64,000 nt of DNA from Tretioscincus oriximinensis (taxonomy: Eukaryota; Chordata; Lepidosauria; Squamata; Gymnophthalmidae), in NCBI GenBank assembly GCA_022410635.1, contig JAJVDF010000437.1:656492-720491 (forward strand), written 5' to 3'. Position 1 is the stretch's first letter, and the number at the start of each line of letters is the position of its first letter. Of the stretch, positions 11,772 to 24,179 are shown piece by piece. A program made the position numbers and the translations under genes. Below the pieces are notes generated by a model, which did not search any database, was not told the DNA's origin, and saw only the letters and a list, made by a program, of their open reading frames with translations.

Positions 11772-12133
11772 TAGGGCTGCCATATTTTGGCAGCCCAAAA
11801 CAGGGACAAGGGGTGGGGTTGGTGTGCGCGTGCCTGGGTTTGTCACAGGGAGAACAGAGCTGTCCTCCTGTCACAAACCCAGGCGTTTTTCCTTTGCTGG
11901 AGGCGAGTTGGTGCACTTTGGAAGCAGGCGCATGAAACCCCACCTCCAGCACTGGAGCAGCTACGGCACACTCCGAGGTTCCTTCCAGGAACCCGGAAAG
12001 CGTTGCTTGGGCTGCAGCCGTCAGCTCTGACGGCTGCTTTGCCTTTAAAATCCTGCATTTTAAAGAATCCTGCATTTTAAAAAATCCCCCAAACCGGGAT
12101 TGTCCCACTTTCCCGGGACGTATGGCAACCCTA
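11772..12133. mobile_element. hAT-type MITE, copy 1
   Basis: Starts TAGGGCTGCCATATTTTGGC and ends TATGGCAACCCTA. It is flanked by a perfect 8-base duplication TGTATTGG (11764-11771 and 12134-12141), the target-site length of hAT elements. The GC-rich core holds CTGTCACAAACCCAGGCG, shared in opposite arrangement with copy 3 (47670-48065). No transposase; the ORFs over it are chance. Confidence 0.88.
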
Positions 12134-12141
12134 TGTATTGG

Positions 12142-12938
12142 GGGTTATTTATTCAAAATCAAAGCCTGTGTGTACTTAGAGCAAATTCAGCATGTAATAT
12201 CACGCGTTCCATCACAAGATGGAGCTACGAGACCATTTCAGCTTATGCAGAAATTATTACAGTACAATGCTTTCTAATGCTGTTTTGGCTTCTGTGAAGG
12301 AATTAGTATTGTGTATGTGAATTCTTGAAATCTTTCAAAACTTGTCCAAGAAAATATCTATTCACATACATAGTTTGATTTTCCCCATCTGCATGACCTG
12401 TGTTTTATAGGTACAAAGGAACCTCTGGTTCCTTTATCTTGAAGAAGTATTTCATTTGATATAATTTATTATGTAGAATTTAAAAGGAACAGGTCACAGC
12501 CCATCTAATCAAGCATCCTGTCTTGTAACAATTGCTTCTAGGTATCTCAAGTAGAAGACAAAGCCTTCACTTGCTCTTGAATTGCAGCATATGGACTAGC
12601 TGCATCCAACTAGTACACACTCTTTTCTATGCAGTTATTAAAAGATGCAGAAACCCTTTTTTCTTGCATTTCTTACTGGTATCAATTTTATATTCAAGTG
12701 ATGCTAGTAAGACAAAAGTCTGTGAGATGCAAAGAACTTGAGGCAGAGAGCCATCCGGGTTGGGATATGTGGAGAACACAACAAAAACCAATGCTATCCA
12801 CCATTGTCATAGAGTACTAAGGTGCCGAACATGACCTGGGGGCCTGCTGTACACAAGTTGATCTGAGCTAGCACTGACCACAGCAAGGCCTGTGCCAGTC
12901 TGGAATGGTATGTGGAAATCAGTCTTTAACCACTTTCT
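12142..12938. other. No gene; includes an old CR1 remnant
   Basis: CACAGCCCATCTAATCAAGC followed by ATCCTGTCTTG (about 12494-12526) resembles the CR1 3' block CACAGCCCATCTAGTCCAGCATTCTGTCTC seen elsewhere, in minus orientation. The rest is unassigned. Confidence 0.45.
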
Positions 12939-13119
12939 CAAACATCAGATAGGGTTACCACATAAAAATTGGGATAGAAGTTCGCAGCTTTAATGAATTC
13001 AGAAAAAAAAGGTTTTGCCAAGTGCAATTTATAATCCCTGCAGAAATCTCTTGTTCACACCCATTAATGCTTCAAACTCATATCCCAATTTTTTATGTGG
13101 CAACCCTTTCTGATGTTTG
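12939..13119. mobile_element. Inverted-repeat element with TAGGGTTACC ends
   Basis: The left arm CAAACATCAGATAGGGTTACC, continuing to ATAAAAATTGGGATA, is matched by the right arm (TATCCCAATTTTTTATGTGG continuing to CTGATGTTTG) with few mismatches. The arms include the TAGGGTTGCC-like end of the hAT MITEs, but pairing continues 11 bases beyond it, so its boundaries are unclear. Confidence 0.6.
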
Positions 13120-14405
13120 ATGTCCTTTTTTTGGGGGGGGGGGGAACCTGGTTTTAGGATGTCTACCCCAACCTCAGGGGGGGGGGCGATTTCCCTGTTT
13201 TTTGCTGAGGAAAAAAAGAATAAAAAGGCACCCTCTCCTCAGTAAAAGTTTTTTAAAAAATGAATTTTTTTCACACACTTTGCAAAAATCTCACACACTG
13301 CAAAAATCTCGAGTGCTTCACGGATTTCTCAGACAGGGATTTTGGAAGGAATGCATGTTGGTGGGTGATTTGCATATTCCTGAAGATGTGAATTAGAATG
13401 AATATTAATTGCCACAGTTTGGACCTCAGAAAATCTGGTCGTTCTACTAGAGTAGCCTGAGAATCATCCTCTGCTTCTTAGCCTAAGAAGCCACAGTTTC
13501 TTTCTGTTTGTTGTGGGATGTGGGTGTGTGGTAGTGATCAGTTTTTTAAAAGATGCACAATTTGAACAATTTTATATTTCTGATACCACACACATTTTAA
13601 TATATACTATGTGCCTAGTGTTTTTCAATGTTAGGTGCTATTTCTCATAGCATACTAGAAACTGAGGCTACCTCCAGATAAGAAAATGTGAAAGCTTATT
13701 TGCATCCTGCTTTTTCTTCTTGCTGGCCCATCTAAGTACCAAGGAACCATTCATTTACTCACCACTATGCTTGCTTGTGCAATGGCAAGGCAGCTCTTTC
13801 CAAGACTTTTTGTTATTGCAAGAAAATGTGTGTGGAATAATTACAAGTTTTAGCCCTCATCTGCATGTAGCCTTGGTGTAAAATATGTATTTTCCTGGGA
13901 ACCAAAACAGAAATATTAATTATGCAAATGCTGTCCTCTGACAGTATATTCAATGACATGTCTGTATCCTTCTAGTTGGACATAAGACACAGATTTTCCA
14001 TTTCATGAACATTTCTTTACCAATTTTAAGTAAACTTGCATAGGGTAGCATTGTTTATTAAAGGCTGGGAGTATCATTAAATATTCTGGAACAAAGTGAG
14101 TTCTCTAGGTAGTCAAATATTTAATTTGCTTTTTTAGATCACCTCTTGCAAGTATTTCCAGTTTGTTTAACATAGGATCTAAAGAAACACCCTGTACAAA
14201 TACTTTAGTAAATAAATGGCTATTCTACAATTTGCTGAATTGTCCATTGGATAAACAAAGTGATATAAACTCTACAAAGTTTGTACAGTTATTTTGTTTT
14301 CTCAGAATAGGAAGGAGGGGGGCTGCCCAGCAGGTTCAAAATCATGATGGGCTATATGATTATGTAATTCATCACATGAGACCATGGACCAATTGGATGA
14401 CAGAT
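13120..14405. other. No gene; G-runs then unassigned DNA
   Basis: G runs near 13133-13144 and 13179-13188 and a TTTTTTGCTGAGGAAAAAAA block recall the foldback MITE at 8347. The remainder is AT-rich and unassigned. Confidence 0.4.
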
Positions 14406-14409
14406 GGCT

Positions 14410-17015
14410 CATAGAATCATAGAGTTGAATGGACCTCCAGGGTCATCGGGTCCCAGCCCCTGCTCAGTACAGGATTCACTAAACTATTCCAGATAGATGG
14501 CTGTCCAGCTTCTGAAGATTTCCTATGAAGGGGAACTCACCACCTCCTGTGGCAACCTGTTCCACTGATTTATCACCCTATCATAAAAAAATTTCTAATA
14601 TCTAATCCAAATCTCATCCCTTGCAGTTTCATCCCATTGTTTCTAGTCTTTCCCTGTGCCAATGAGAACAATGCTTATCCCTCTACTCTGTGACAGCCCT
14701 TCAGATATTTGTAGATATCAGATCTCTCAGTTTTTTCTTTTGTAGACTAAACATCCCTAGATCTTTTAACAGTTCCTCATAGGTCATGGTTTCCAGATCT
14801 CTCTCTATCCCTGTAACACTCTTTTGAACTTGTTCTAGTTTATCAATTAACATTTTAAATTGCCCCCCCAAACTAAACACAGTATTCTAAGTGTGGTCTG
14901 AACAAAGTACTCTAGAGAGAAATAATTACTTCACGTGATTGAGATTCTATGCTTCTCTTAATACATCTCAGGATTGTGTTTGCCTTTTTTGCAGCTGCTT
15001 CACACTGTTGGCTCCTGATTAGTCTGAGACCTACCAATACACCCAGGTCCTTTTCACATGTGCAACTGCTCAGACATATTCCTCCCATTCTAAATGTACT
15101 GTTTTCATTTTTCTTGCCCATATATAGGACCTTGCATTTCTCACTGTTAAAAACCATTTCTGTTAGTTTCAGCCAATTGTTCAAGCTTGTCTAGATCTTT
15201 TTAAATCCTTTTTTAATCTTGTTTAGTATTTGCAACCTCTCCTAGCTTTGTGATATCGGCAAATTTGATAATTTTTCCTTCAATTCTCTCATGTATCTCA
15301 TTTATAAATATTTTAAATAGCAGGGGACCCAGTGGTACCCTCCTTGAAACATGCTTCTAATTGGATGTGCAATCATTTATTATTACTCTTTGCGTATGAT
15401 CACTAATCCAATTTTGATTCCATCTAACTGTTGTCTTGCCAATCCCATATTTGACCATTTTTTCAATAAGGTTGACACGAGATGCTTTGTCAAATGCTTT
15501 CCTTAAGTCAAGGTATACTACATCAAGAGCATTTCCCTGACCAACCCAATTTGTTGTTCTATCTTTTTATTTAAAAAATCTTTTTGTAACAAATTAGTCT
15601 TTGGCTCTGGTTAATTACTGCATTCCAATCCAAGTACTGGCATACATGCTGTTTAATAACGTGTTCAAAGAGTTTTCCTGGTATTGAAGTCAGGCTGACA
15701 GGCCTGTAGTTTCCTGGCTCTACTTTTTCCCATTTTTTGAATATAAGGACAACATTTGCCCTTCTCCAATCTACTGGGACTTTTCCTGTTCTCCATGAGT
15801 TCTCAAAGATCACAACAAGTGGTCCCGCTATTACTTCTGCTAGTTCCTTCAGTACCCTGGGATGTTGTTCATCTGGGCCTGGAGACTTTAATTCATTTAA
15901 ATTAGCTAAGCATCACCTCAGTTTTTCTCTGTTTATTAAGAGCCTTGATTATTTTGTTTTTTCAGTAACATGATGGAGGCCAATTGTCGTTATATTTCCT
16001 TTCTCAAGAAAAACAGAGCAAAATAAGAGTTTAGAAGTTTAGTGCTTTTGACGTGCACACACACATCCAATCCTTTATTATTGTTTTAGCTTCCCTTTCA
16101 AGACTTAGTTCCTGTTTAGCTTTAGCTTTTCTGACACTTGCCTTGCAGTTATTGCAAACTGCCGCAAATTCTTCCTTAGAAATGTCCCCCTTCTTCCATT
16201 TCATAAACATGACATTGTTTTCCTTTTTAGAAGGTTATTAAGATCTTGGTTCATCTTCCATGACTTCTTTAGATGCTTCCCATTTTCCCTTTTTGGGGGG
16301 AATTGTTAAAGATTGTGCTTCCTGAATCTCATTTTGCAAGATTTCCCATCCTTGTTGGACATTTCTGTTCTTTAGAACATCCCAACCATTGGATCCTTCC
16401 TACCCTCCTGAACCTGCTTTTCTGAAATCCAGCCTTGAAGTCTGTGTCCTCTCAGGCCTTCCTCCCTTTACTATGCAAAATTCAATGATTAAGAACATAA
16501 GAAGAACCATACTGTCTCACACAGAGGCACTTGGGCAGTCTGAACAGAGGAAAGCAAAATATGCACCTGTTCATGACACCTTGCAAATGGTATTAAGGAG
16601 TCCTGCCTATTGCTCCATTCTGGAAGCAGCATCCAGACATCCATCATAGTACCCATTTATATCCTTGGTGTCTAGTCCTGTCTTGAAGCTATCCGAGCTT
16701 TTAACTACCACTTCAGGAAGTAAATTCCACAGGCCGATGATTGCATGGTCACTGCCCCCTAAGAATCTAACCAACCTTATTTCCTCAACCTGTTGGTAAG
16801 AACTAGATCCAGGATAGTAGATACCCTTGTTTTTTCTTGCATGTTTTGGTAGAGAAATTTATAGGTAAGAGAAGATAAAAAATTATTGCAGCTGTGACTT
16901 TTGCCTGAAAAGGATTCCCAAAAAATGTCTGGATAGTTAAAATCTCCCATAATCACTATGTCATGTTTATTTGAGGGCACAGTCATCTGATGTAGGAAGA
17001 GTACAGCCATATCTT
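14410..17015 (-). mobile_element. Long degraded CR1 LINE
   Basis: The 3' end carries the CR1 tail in antisense (TCATAGAATCATAGAGTTGA). Going 5' on the minus strand: the RT C-terminal part (14912-15184: EKDLGVLVGLRLIRSQQCEA, AAKKANTILRCIKRSIESQS), the RT palm region (15571-15813: RRANVVLIFKKWEKVEPGNY, RPVSLTSIPGKLFEHVIKQH), and the endonuclease region (16777-17010: DIVIMGDFNYPDIFWE, LDLVLTN). Frameshifts and stops throughout make it inactive. It is one of the longest CR1 copies here and is interrupted by a younger CR1 3' end. Confidence 0.9.
16491..16738 (-). mobile_element. CR1 3' end nested in the older CR1
   Basis: TAAGAACATAAGAAGAACCA through to TTCCACAGGCCG is the CR1 3' block of the other TTCTTATG-tailed copies. 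On both sides the older CR1 continues, and ATGATT occurs at each junction, as a short duplication or microhomology would. Confidence 0.75.
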
Positions 17016-18539
17016 CTGTTTGCCCAGAAGGCCTACTATGGTGTTATTTCTGTTTTTTTTTCGTATTCTTACCAGACCATTTCAACAGAATTTCCTTTTT
17101 TCCCAAAACTTAAATCCCCCAACCAATTCACGTCCAATTTGATGAAAATCCCTTGCAGGTTCCATGAACCTCATAAAGAGCAGTATAAGGTGAAATGTCT
17201 ATTTGCTTCGCTTTGCCTAGTGTACATTGGTCCATCTAGCAAACTCAATTCACATGTAAGAGAGTATTTGGCTTTTTCAAATGCTTCAAAGTTTTCGAAA
17301 TAACATTTCTGCATACCTGTGTAGAAAACGATAACAACTTTTATTTATAATATGCCTTTCACCATGGAGCAAATCATAAAAAGGGTCTTTTTCTGATGTG
17401 ATTCCAGGCACTAGAACAGCCTCCTTCTGGAGGTTTGCTCGGTGGCCATATTATATAGTTTTTGGCCTCTGATTAAAACTTGCCTCTTGATCCAACTCTT
17501 TCATTCTTAGCTCTTTCTGGGGTTTTGTCCTGTCAGGAAGTATAGCTGGTCAAAGACAAGAAAAGAAGGCTGTGTTTTAAAGGTGTTTTAATAATTTATA
17601 TTTTTTATTCTTTACTGTTGCTACTGTCTGTAGTGAAGGGTAAGATATAAATTTCTAAATTAAATAAATCAATATAAACATAACAGTACGAATGTATATA
17701 CACAAAGGCTACATTCTGACAAAGTTTTAAAATGAGGTATAAAATGGTTTCTATTTGGGCTGGACCCACAATCCTTCCCTTTAATCCAAGTGGAAACTTT
17801 TTTCCATTTACATTGGCCTCACAATCCCCAGAGACTTTCCAGGAATTTCTCTTTCAGAAAAGGACTAAAAATAAAACAACGTTATTCAATTTTTTTTCTC
17901 CTCTCTTAAGAGAGCGACCCCCCCCCTTTTTTTAGACTGTGTGGTCAGTAACTGGACTTTTTTAGGGTTAAAGCATTCTCCTTGTGAGCAGGGAAAGGCC
18001 CAATTATTGCTACCACTTCCATTTTTACAGCTTCTGAAAGTTGACCAAAACTTTATGTGGCTCATACAATATTTTGGACCCATTTACTTGAGGGGCCCTA
18101 GAACCTCCAATTGTTCGTCTTATGATCTAAAATTTTGCATGGCAGTTTTATATCATAAGGAACCCCTGTATCATCAAAATCAGAGATGGTGAGGTCTGGA
18201 CCACTATTTTACTTGTCAGGGAGTAGCTCATTAGGTTCCTAATTCCAAGGCAATAGCTGTAGGGTGAATCAATAATTGCTCGACACCAGAGAAATGTTAC
18301 AAGGGTTTTATATTGTGGAATTTAATACTGGAATGAAAGTTAGCCCATGATAGAATTTCTACCGAGAAACATAAGCTTACAATTTCAGCTTGTGGTTTTT
18401 TTTTCATTTCAGAGAGCAAGAGGAAACCAAGTAACCACATGCCATTCTGATAACAGTGATAAAGTTGCAAAAGGCATGAGAATGCAAAGGAAAGCAGACG
18501 CCGAAAACTAAATTGCAGGCAAGTGCTTTAAGCAAAAGG
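17016..18539. other. No gene seen
   Basis: Unassigned; short ORFs without motifs. A C run and T run near 17920-17935. Confidence 0.4.
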
Positions 18540-18547
18540 GATGTTCT

Positions 18548-18978
18548 TAGGGTTGCCATATTATGGCAACCCAAAACCGGGACGGGGTGGGGTGGGGGGT
18601 GCGTGCGCGCGTGCGCAGATACAGACGTGTGCATGCACGCGCGCACTTACGCACGTGCGCGCGCGCGGGTGCGCGCGGGTGCACGTACGCATGGGTGCGC
18701 GCGCGCATGCACATACGGACGCTTGTAGCGAGACAGGCAGAACGTCTTTCCTGCCTGTCTCACAAGCGTCCATGCGCACGCGCGCAGCTGCGGTGGGGGG
18801 GAGCGGCGGCGGTGGGGAGCGGCGGCGGGGTGGGGAACGGGGGCGGGGTGGAGAGCGGGGGCGGGGTGGGGAGCGGCAACCCGGGATTTTAAAACTTTTT
18901 TTAAAAATCCAGCCGGGACAATAAAATTGTCCCTAAAACCGTGAATGTCCCGGTTTACCGGGATGTATGGCAACCCTA
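18548..18978. mobile_element. hAT-type MITE, copy 2, with Z-DNA-prone core
   Basis: Ends TAGGGTTGCCATATTATGGC and TATGGCAACCCTA; flanked by a perfect 8-base duplication GATGTTCT (18540-18547 and 18979-18986). The core has about 120 bases of alternating purine-pyrimidine (GTGCGCGCGTGCGC type, 18600-18720), an inner inverted repeat (CGCTTGTAGCGAGACAGGCA with its partner near 18750-18772), then GGGCGGGGTGGGGAGC-type G-rich repeats (18794-18880). The ORFs over it are composition artefacts. Confidence 0.88.
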
Positions 18979-18986
18979 GATGTTCT

Positions 18987-21900
18987 GAACTGAGAAAACA
19001 GGAAGGGTATCAGGAGGTTCAGGAGAGAACATGTGGTTTTGTTGCTTGGCTATATGTATTCTTTTTCATTATTTTCAGTGTTCAACATTAAACCAAACTT
19101 CGTGTCTGGTTACTAAGTCTTATCATCTTGGCTTCTCCATACCCATAAAGTGTGTGGCAGCAGAGAGAAAGCAAAAGAGAGAAGGAAGGTAGAGTTTATA
19201 TGCAGCCACTAAACAGGGTGTCCCTGTGCTCTGCAAGCTTCCCAGAAGAGCTACTATGTTTAACTTTAATCCGTTTTCTGATTCACCGAAGCCAGGCAAA
19301 TTCGCTTCCCTGTTCTGCTCAAGGTTTCCTGCTTTCTACTTTTGGGCATCCAAAGTGATTCCTAGTGCAAACATCATCCATGCCTTTGGCTAGAAAACAG
19401 TCCACCCTCCTTTGATGTCTACTGCACTTTTTAATCTACAGATAAACCCCACTTTACGAGCTTTTACTTAATGAGTTAGCATCTTTATAAGCTCTTGGTT
19501 TTATGCTGTTATCCTGAAGCTGAATGTTCAGAAATGTATTACTTCTATCGCCTCCTATTTTACAAGTTGGAAGTTACCTATATTATTAATTTTGTTTTTA
19601 TTTCTTGCTGCAAAAAGCCAAATACTTTTATTTCAGCAACCCACCTGAACCTCAGGAACAATATAGCAGTGTTAGGGCATCTCCCATGACTAGTTTTGTT
19701 TTACTATTTCGTTTAAATCCGGAAAAACACATTCATGATTGTGCCACACCTACCTTTCACGTTCCATGTTATTGCTTAAGAACATCATGAAAACATGGTA
19801 TTCCTTTTACACTGTATGTATATCACCACTCTCCTCCCACACCATCCAAGTGCCAATGAATTTATAAGTTTTGTCTTGAAATCTCGCAAGATCCCACAAG
19901 GCTATTTTTGGGATTTTAGAGAAGTCTTCTGTACAATCGGACAATCAGTGGTGGATGGAAAATCTGAGATCACGTGTCTTTTTTAGCGAGTGGACCACTG
20001 GACATGCATAAACCTGTGGAGTGGATTCTACATGATGTTGCCACCATCTCGGTAAAACTCCAGCACGGGTGTACAGCCTTATAGATAAATGAATGAATGA
20101 CAGAAAAATAGGTGAATTTATTTTTGCAGAAATATATGATCAATCTGCCTGTTCTTTTGATAAACGCCACCCTTAACCTGGCAGTTCTTGCCCTCCCAGA
20201 GGATCAGATGTTAGAATATTTACTCTAGTTAAAAGAGCATTATTCTGCCTTCTTCCATGCAGCCATCAACATTTTTGTACCATCTTTCTGCTGCTGATCA
20301 CTTTGCGTTTAGTATTTCTGTAACATTTCTGTCCCTTATGGTCTTGCTTTTTTCTCTCTATAGTTGACTTGTTATAAACATTTTTTTAAAAAAGGTTCCT
20401 CCTTTCTCCTTGTTCTTTCTTCAAAATAAGATGCTTTAGACCAGAACATTAGGATCAGAGGAACCAGCAGATGAAGAAATGCAGGGACAGAGTTCAAATC
20501 CCTGCTTACCATAAAAGGTAATTGAATAATATTAGGCCACCTCTATGAGCTGGTGTGTTCTCATCATACTTCTGATCCACGTTTAGCCTAGAATGAGGTT
20601 CATGGGAGTGAGGGAGGGCAGTATATGTCATGTGAATCTGCCAACCTCCAAACAATTTTTAATCCAGTGGAGAGGTACATTATTGGTACTGGATATGAAT
20701 GCATCTTAAAATAAGTCAAGTTGTTTAAGCTGCTCAGTTATGTGTTAGCATTGCAGTTGTCAGTTTAGTTCAACAAACTCTTGCAGTACTGCTGTTCAGA
20801 AAAAGGAGAAATACTGGCATGGAATGTTGGGAATTCTATTTAGGAACATCTGAAGGGCTGCTGTTTATCAGCACGGCAGAGCAATTCTGATGGATGACAT
20901 TTCTTTGTGCATGTTCACTAAAGAAGAAGATGGGAGAAGGAAGTTTTTTAAAAAGGTACCATAGCAAGAAACCTATAGGTCAGGTGATTATTCATGGAAA
21001 AATACACATTCTTTGTAGGAGACCTATAGACATGTTTATTATCTTTTGCATTGGAGATATTTCTTTGAGCAATGCACACATCCCTTTGTCTGATGATTAC
21101 TCAGTTCTGGGTGAGTCATAATTTAGGTGTGAACGAACTCTATTTAAAATCGTATGTATGAACAAGTATTCATAGAAAGTTATTAACATAAGTGAATTAG
21201 CATGTACAGCAGTATTAAGCTTTTGGTTATTAAGTGAAAAAAATGTATGTCATGTCATGTTGTGCACTAAATTGGTGCACAGCTCTGAAGTTTGCATGAG
21301 TTTTGGGACTTATGCAGGGATTGGGCCAGAATAGATCAAAACTATTGTGTTTGATCTGGATCTACAGAGTTCTGCACCTTTGGTATGTTCTGACACAATC
21401 CATATTAGTCATCTAGATGCAGCCTCAGTGAAATAAAAGGTTGACTTCTCTCTGACTTCTGTTCCCCCTATAAGCCACAGGTTAATCATGAGCTTTTTAA
21501 AAACCCAACCAGTTTATCTGATATTTGTCTATGCGTGTATGGTTTTCTTCAGTTTTGAATTATTACAGCAAATCAGACTCTGGTGTACCTGAAGTTTCCC
21601 TTTACTGCACTATCATTTATTGTACCACACTTTTTAATGTGGTTAGTTTCTAAATATATTATCTCTCCACAATCGTATTTGCAAAGCATTCCAGTAAAAT
21701 ATTGCCATCTTTCTTTGATCACACTTGCTCGGTAGTTTTCTTTAATAGTTTTAATTTACCTGTCAACTAAAGCATTCCTACATAGCCATTGGCTTTCATG
21801 TAACTTATCCAAACTTTTTGAAAAGTTCTAATAAAGCTCAGAGGACCCCATTGGCACAGCAAGGAAATATTAAGGTTCTTTCATTTATTTGTAAGTCAAA

Positions 21901-23590
21901 AGAATGCTCAAGTTGGTTTACAACCAGAGAGCATACAAATTTAATTTCATTTTGACATCACAAGGTTCCTGGGGAGCAATGCAGACTTCTCTGGCTTTTA
22001 AGCGTTGCTATTTTCAGGTATACTGGGCAGTATACTGATATTTAAGTAATAGGCAAGAAATACAAAGATAGAACTGTGCAGCTTGCCTTTTTTCTACTCA
22101 TATGAGCATCTTTTTGATGTTCATTTATAGTAGCATCCAAAATTTTTCCCTTCCCAATTATATCTTCCTCCCGTAGCTTAGTAACTTGTCAAACAAAGCA
22201 AGCAACTCATTCAAAGATGGTTTCCTTCTGAACAGTCGGAAAATGCATCTACAATGCATAATTATATTAACTCGTATTTTGTGTGGGCAGATTTAGAAAA
22301 ATAAAAATAAACCAACTAATAGCCCTAAGGTATTTGTTTTGTTCTTCCATGGAGCAACAGCAAAGATGATACAGAGTTTAGTGCATCAGCCATCACAGAT
22401 AGCTGCCTTTGTTAGCTGCTTCCGAAACTTTGTTTGGAAAGTTTTCCTAATTGGATCCGTGATTCATTTCAGAGAATTTTCACATTCAATTTTTATTTTA
22501 ATGGATGCACGCCAAGGTATGATCTCATTTTGTTCAATAGACACTAAATTATCTTGGCTACAAATATATTTCTTTCTATCTTTGAAGACTGAAATGGCCT
22601 CCAAACCACTTTGAAGGGAAAGTATTCAAGGTCAAAACTAGAATGTCATATAAGAATAGAAGAACTAAATAAAATTAATGTTTGTTGGAAATAGATTTTA
22701 CTTGTTGTATTAGTACAATTCTTGGCAAATCTACAATCTACGTATATCTTGTTCTTGATCGAGCATTTGAAAGCCCTAAATATGCCTTGAGAGAGATTTA
22801 ATAATCCTGAGTTCATTCATACTTATCTGAATGGAATGGTCTCAGAAGAAAATTCCAGACCAGACAATGGTTTTCTGGCACACTATACATATTATACCAG
22901 TTTAACCGCTCTTCCTTTTGAGGGACTCTTGGACTGATCTTCTCTCCATTTTTTTGCATATTCTTTCTCACAGGCATTCCCTTCCATTTACAAAAATTAA
23001 CTACTATGTTCATTTCAAGTCTGAGTCCAGAACGCTAGAGCCCAGTCCCATAGCCAGGTTTATATTTGTTTAAGATATAGTCTATAAAATGTATCAGTAT
23101 TGTTCCACTGATTACCATGAACCTTCAAAGGTCAATATATATCCTTGATGCAAGATAGCCACAGCAAGAAAAAGTTTTTTGTTTTGTTTTTTAGAAAAAG
23201 GCTTTTAGCAGGGTTTGGGTTTCACATAGAGGTTTGTGGTAGGAAATGAAGGACAAAGCCATATTGTGAAAACAATATACTGAGTTATAAATACCGGTAC
23301 TTCAAGGCTTCTTACATGTAACAAGAAGGTGTCTCAAAAGTACCTTTGAGAAGCTGTGGTTCTTCTCTAATCTACCTTTTCTAGTCTTGAATGATTTTAC
23401 CTGCAAACCAGTTTTAAGTCACCTACACCTAACATAAAGCCAATTCTACATAGATAACTGACATGTCACTTTCTGCTAAGCAAAGGGAGGGAGCTGAAAG
23501 TATTGCTCTTCTCATGAGAGCTTTCCCTCCTCCTCCCTTGAAGGAACCCCAAGAGAAGCAGGAGAGCCAAGGTTGTTGGGGGTACCTGAA
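18987..23590. other. No gene seen; unassigned intergenic DNA
   Basis: About 4.6 kb of AT-rich sequence. ORFs here are all under 95 residues and lack family motifs or splice-supported partners. Confidence 0.4.
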
Positions 23591-23591
23591 A

Positions 23592-23740
23592 TGAAAACAT
23601 AAGAACATAAGAAGAGCCATACTGGATAAGGCCACAGCCCATCAAGTCCAGCATTCTGTCTCACACAGAGGCCCACCAGATGCACCTGGGCAGTCCGAAC
23701 AGAGGAAAGCAAAATATGCACCTTGCCCTCTTTCTCAGAA
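23592..23740 (-). mobile_element. CR1 3' end fragment
   Basis: AACATAAGAACATAAGAAGA, GCCATACTGGATAAGGCCAC and CATTCTGTCTCACACAGAGG in order, ending after AGAGGAAAGCAAAATATGC. A 5'-truncated copy of the same family as 62725-62985. Confidence 0.8.
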
Positions 23741-23879
23741 TATACCCACCAGTGTGCCAAACACTGACGTTTACCCTGAAATGCAAGAATTAAGGATTTC
23801 GGAAATCACAAAGCATTCATGTTTCCTTATCATAATGGGAAGGGAAGTAGTAGTTGTGCTGCAGAGGGAAGACAGTGAA

Positions 23880-24179
23880 GATAGCTCAGTTGCTTAGGAA
23901 TTCGTCTCTCACCTGGGAGATGGGGTTTCGAAGCCCTGTGTTGGAAGTGGGGAGGGGTGAGCACCTTCCACTTGCCTGTAGCTCTAGCCAACCCAGCTAT
24001 TCGAAAGCATGAATTGCAAGAAATTGCAACTGACTGCAAGTAGATACATGGGAACCACCATAGCCTGGTGGGGAAGATAGAATGTGAGCCTTCGGGCAAA
24101 ATATATCCTTGTAAGCCGCTTTGAGTCCCTTGAAAAGGTGAGAAAAGCGGGGTATAAGAACCAAGTTCTTCTTCTTCAA
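23880..24179 (+). repeat. tRNA-headed SINE with RTE-like tail, best copy
   Basis: ATAGCTCAGTTGCTTAGGA looks like a tRNA box A region and GGGTTTCGAAGCCC like box B, about 50 bases apart. The tail GTAAGCCGCTTTGAGTCCCT, then GCGGGGTATAAGAACC and CTTCTTCTT, is like the end of Sauria SINEs and Bov-B, which suggests it uses RTE machinery. The head differs from the Sauria SINE. Other copies: 1811-2086, 36515-36670, 55848-56115, 59549-59800. Confidence 0.8.

Noticed and set aside
18541..18973. ORFs of 70-127 residues at 18.5-19.0 kb
   Set aside because: They arise from the alternating GC/AC tract and G-rich repeats inside a MITE.
23880..23960. Possible tRNA gene
   Set aside because: Box A and box B-like sequences are present, but no cloverleaf can be closed and the sequence repeats as a SINE elsewhere in the window.
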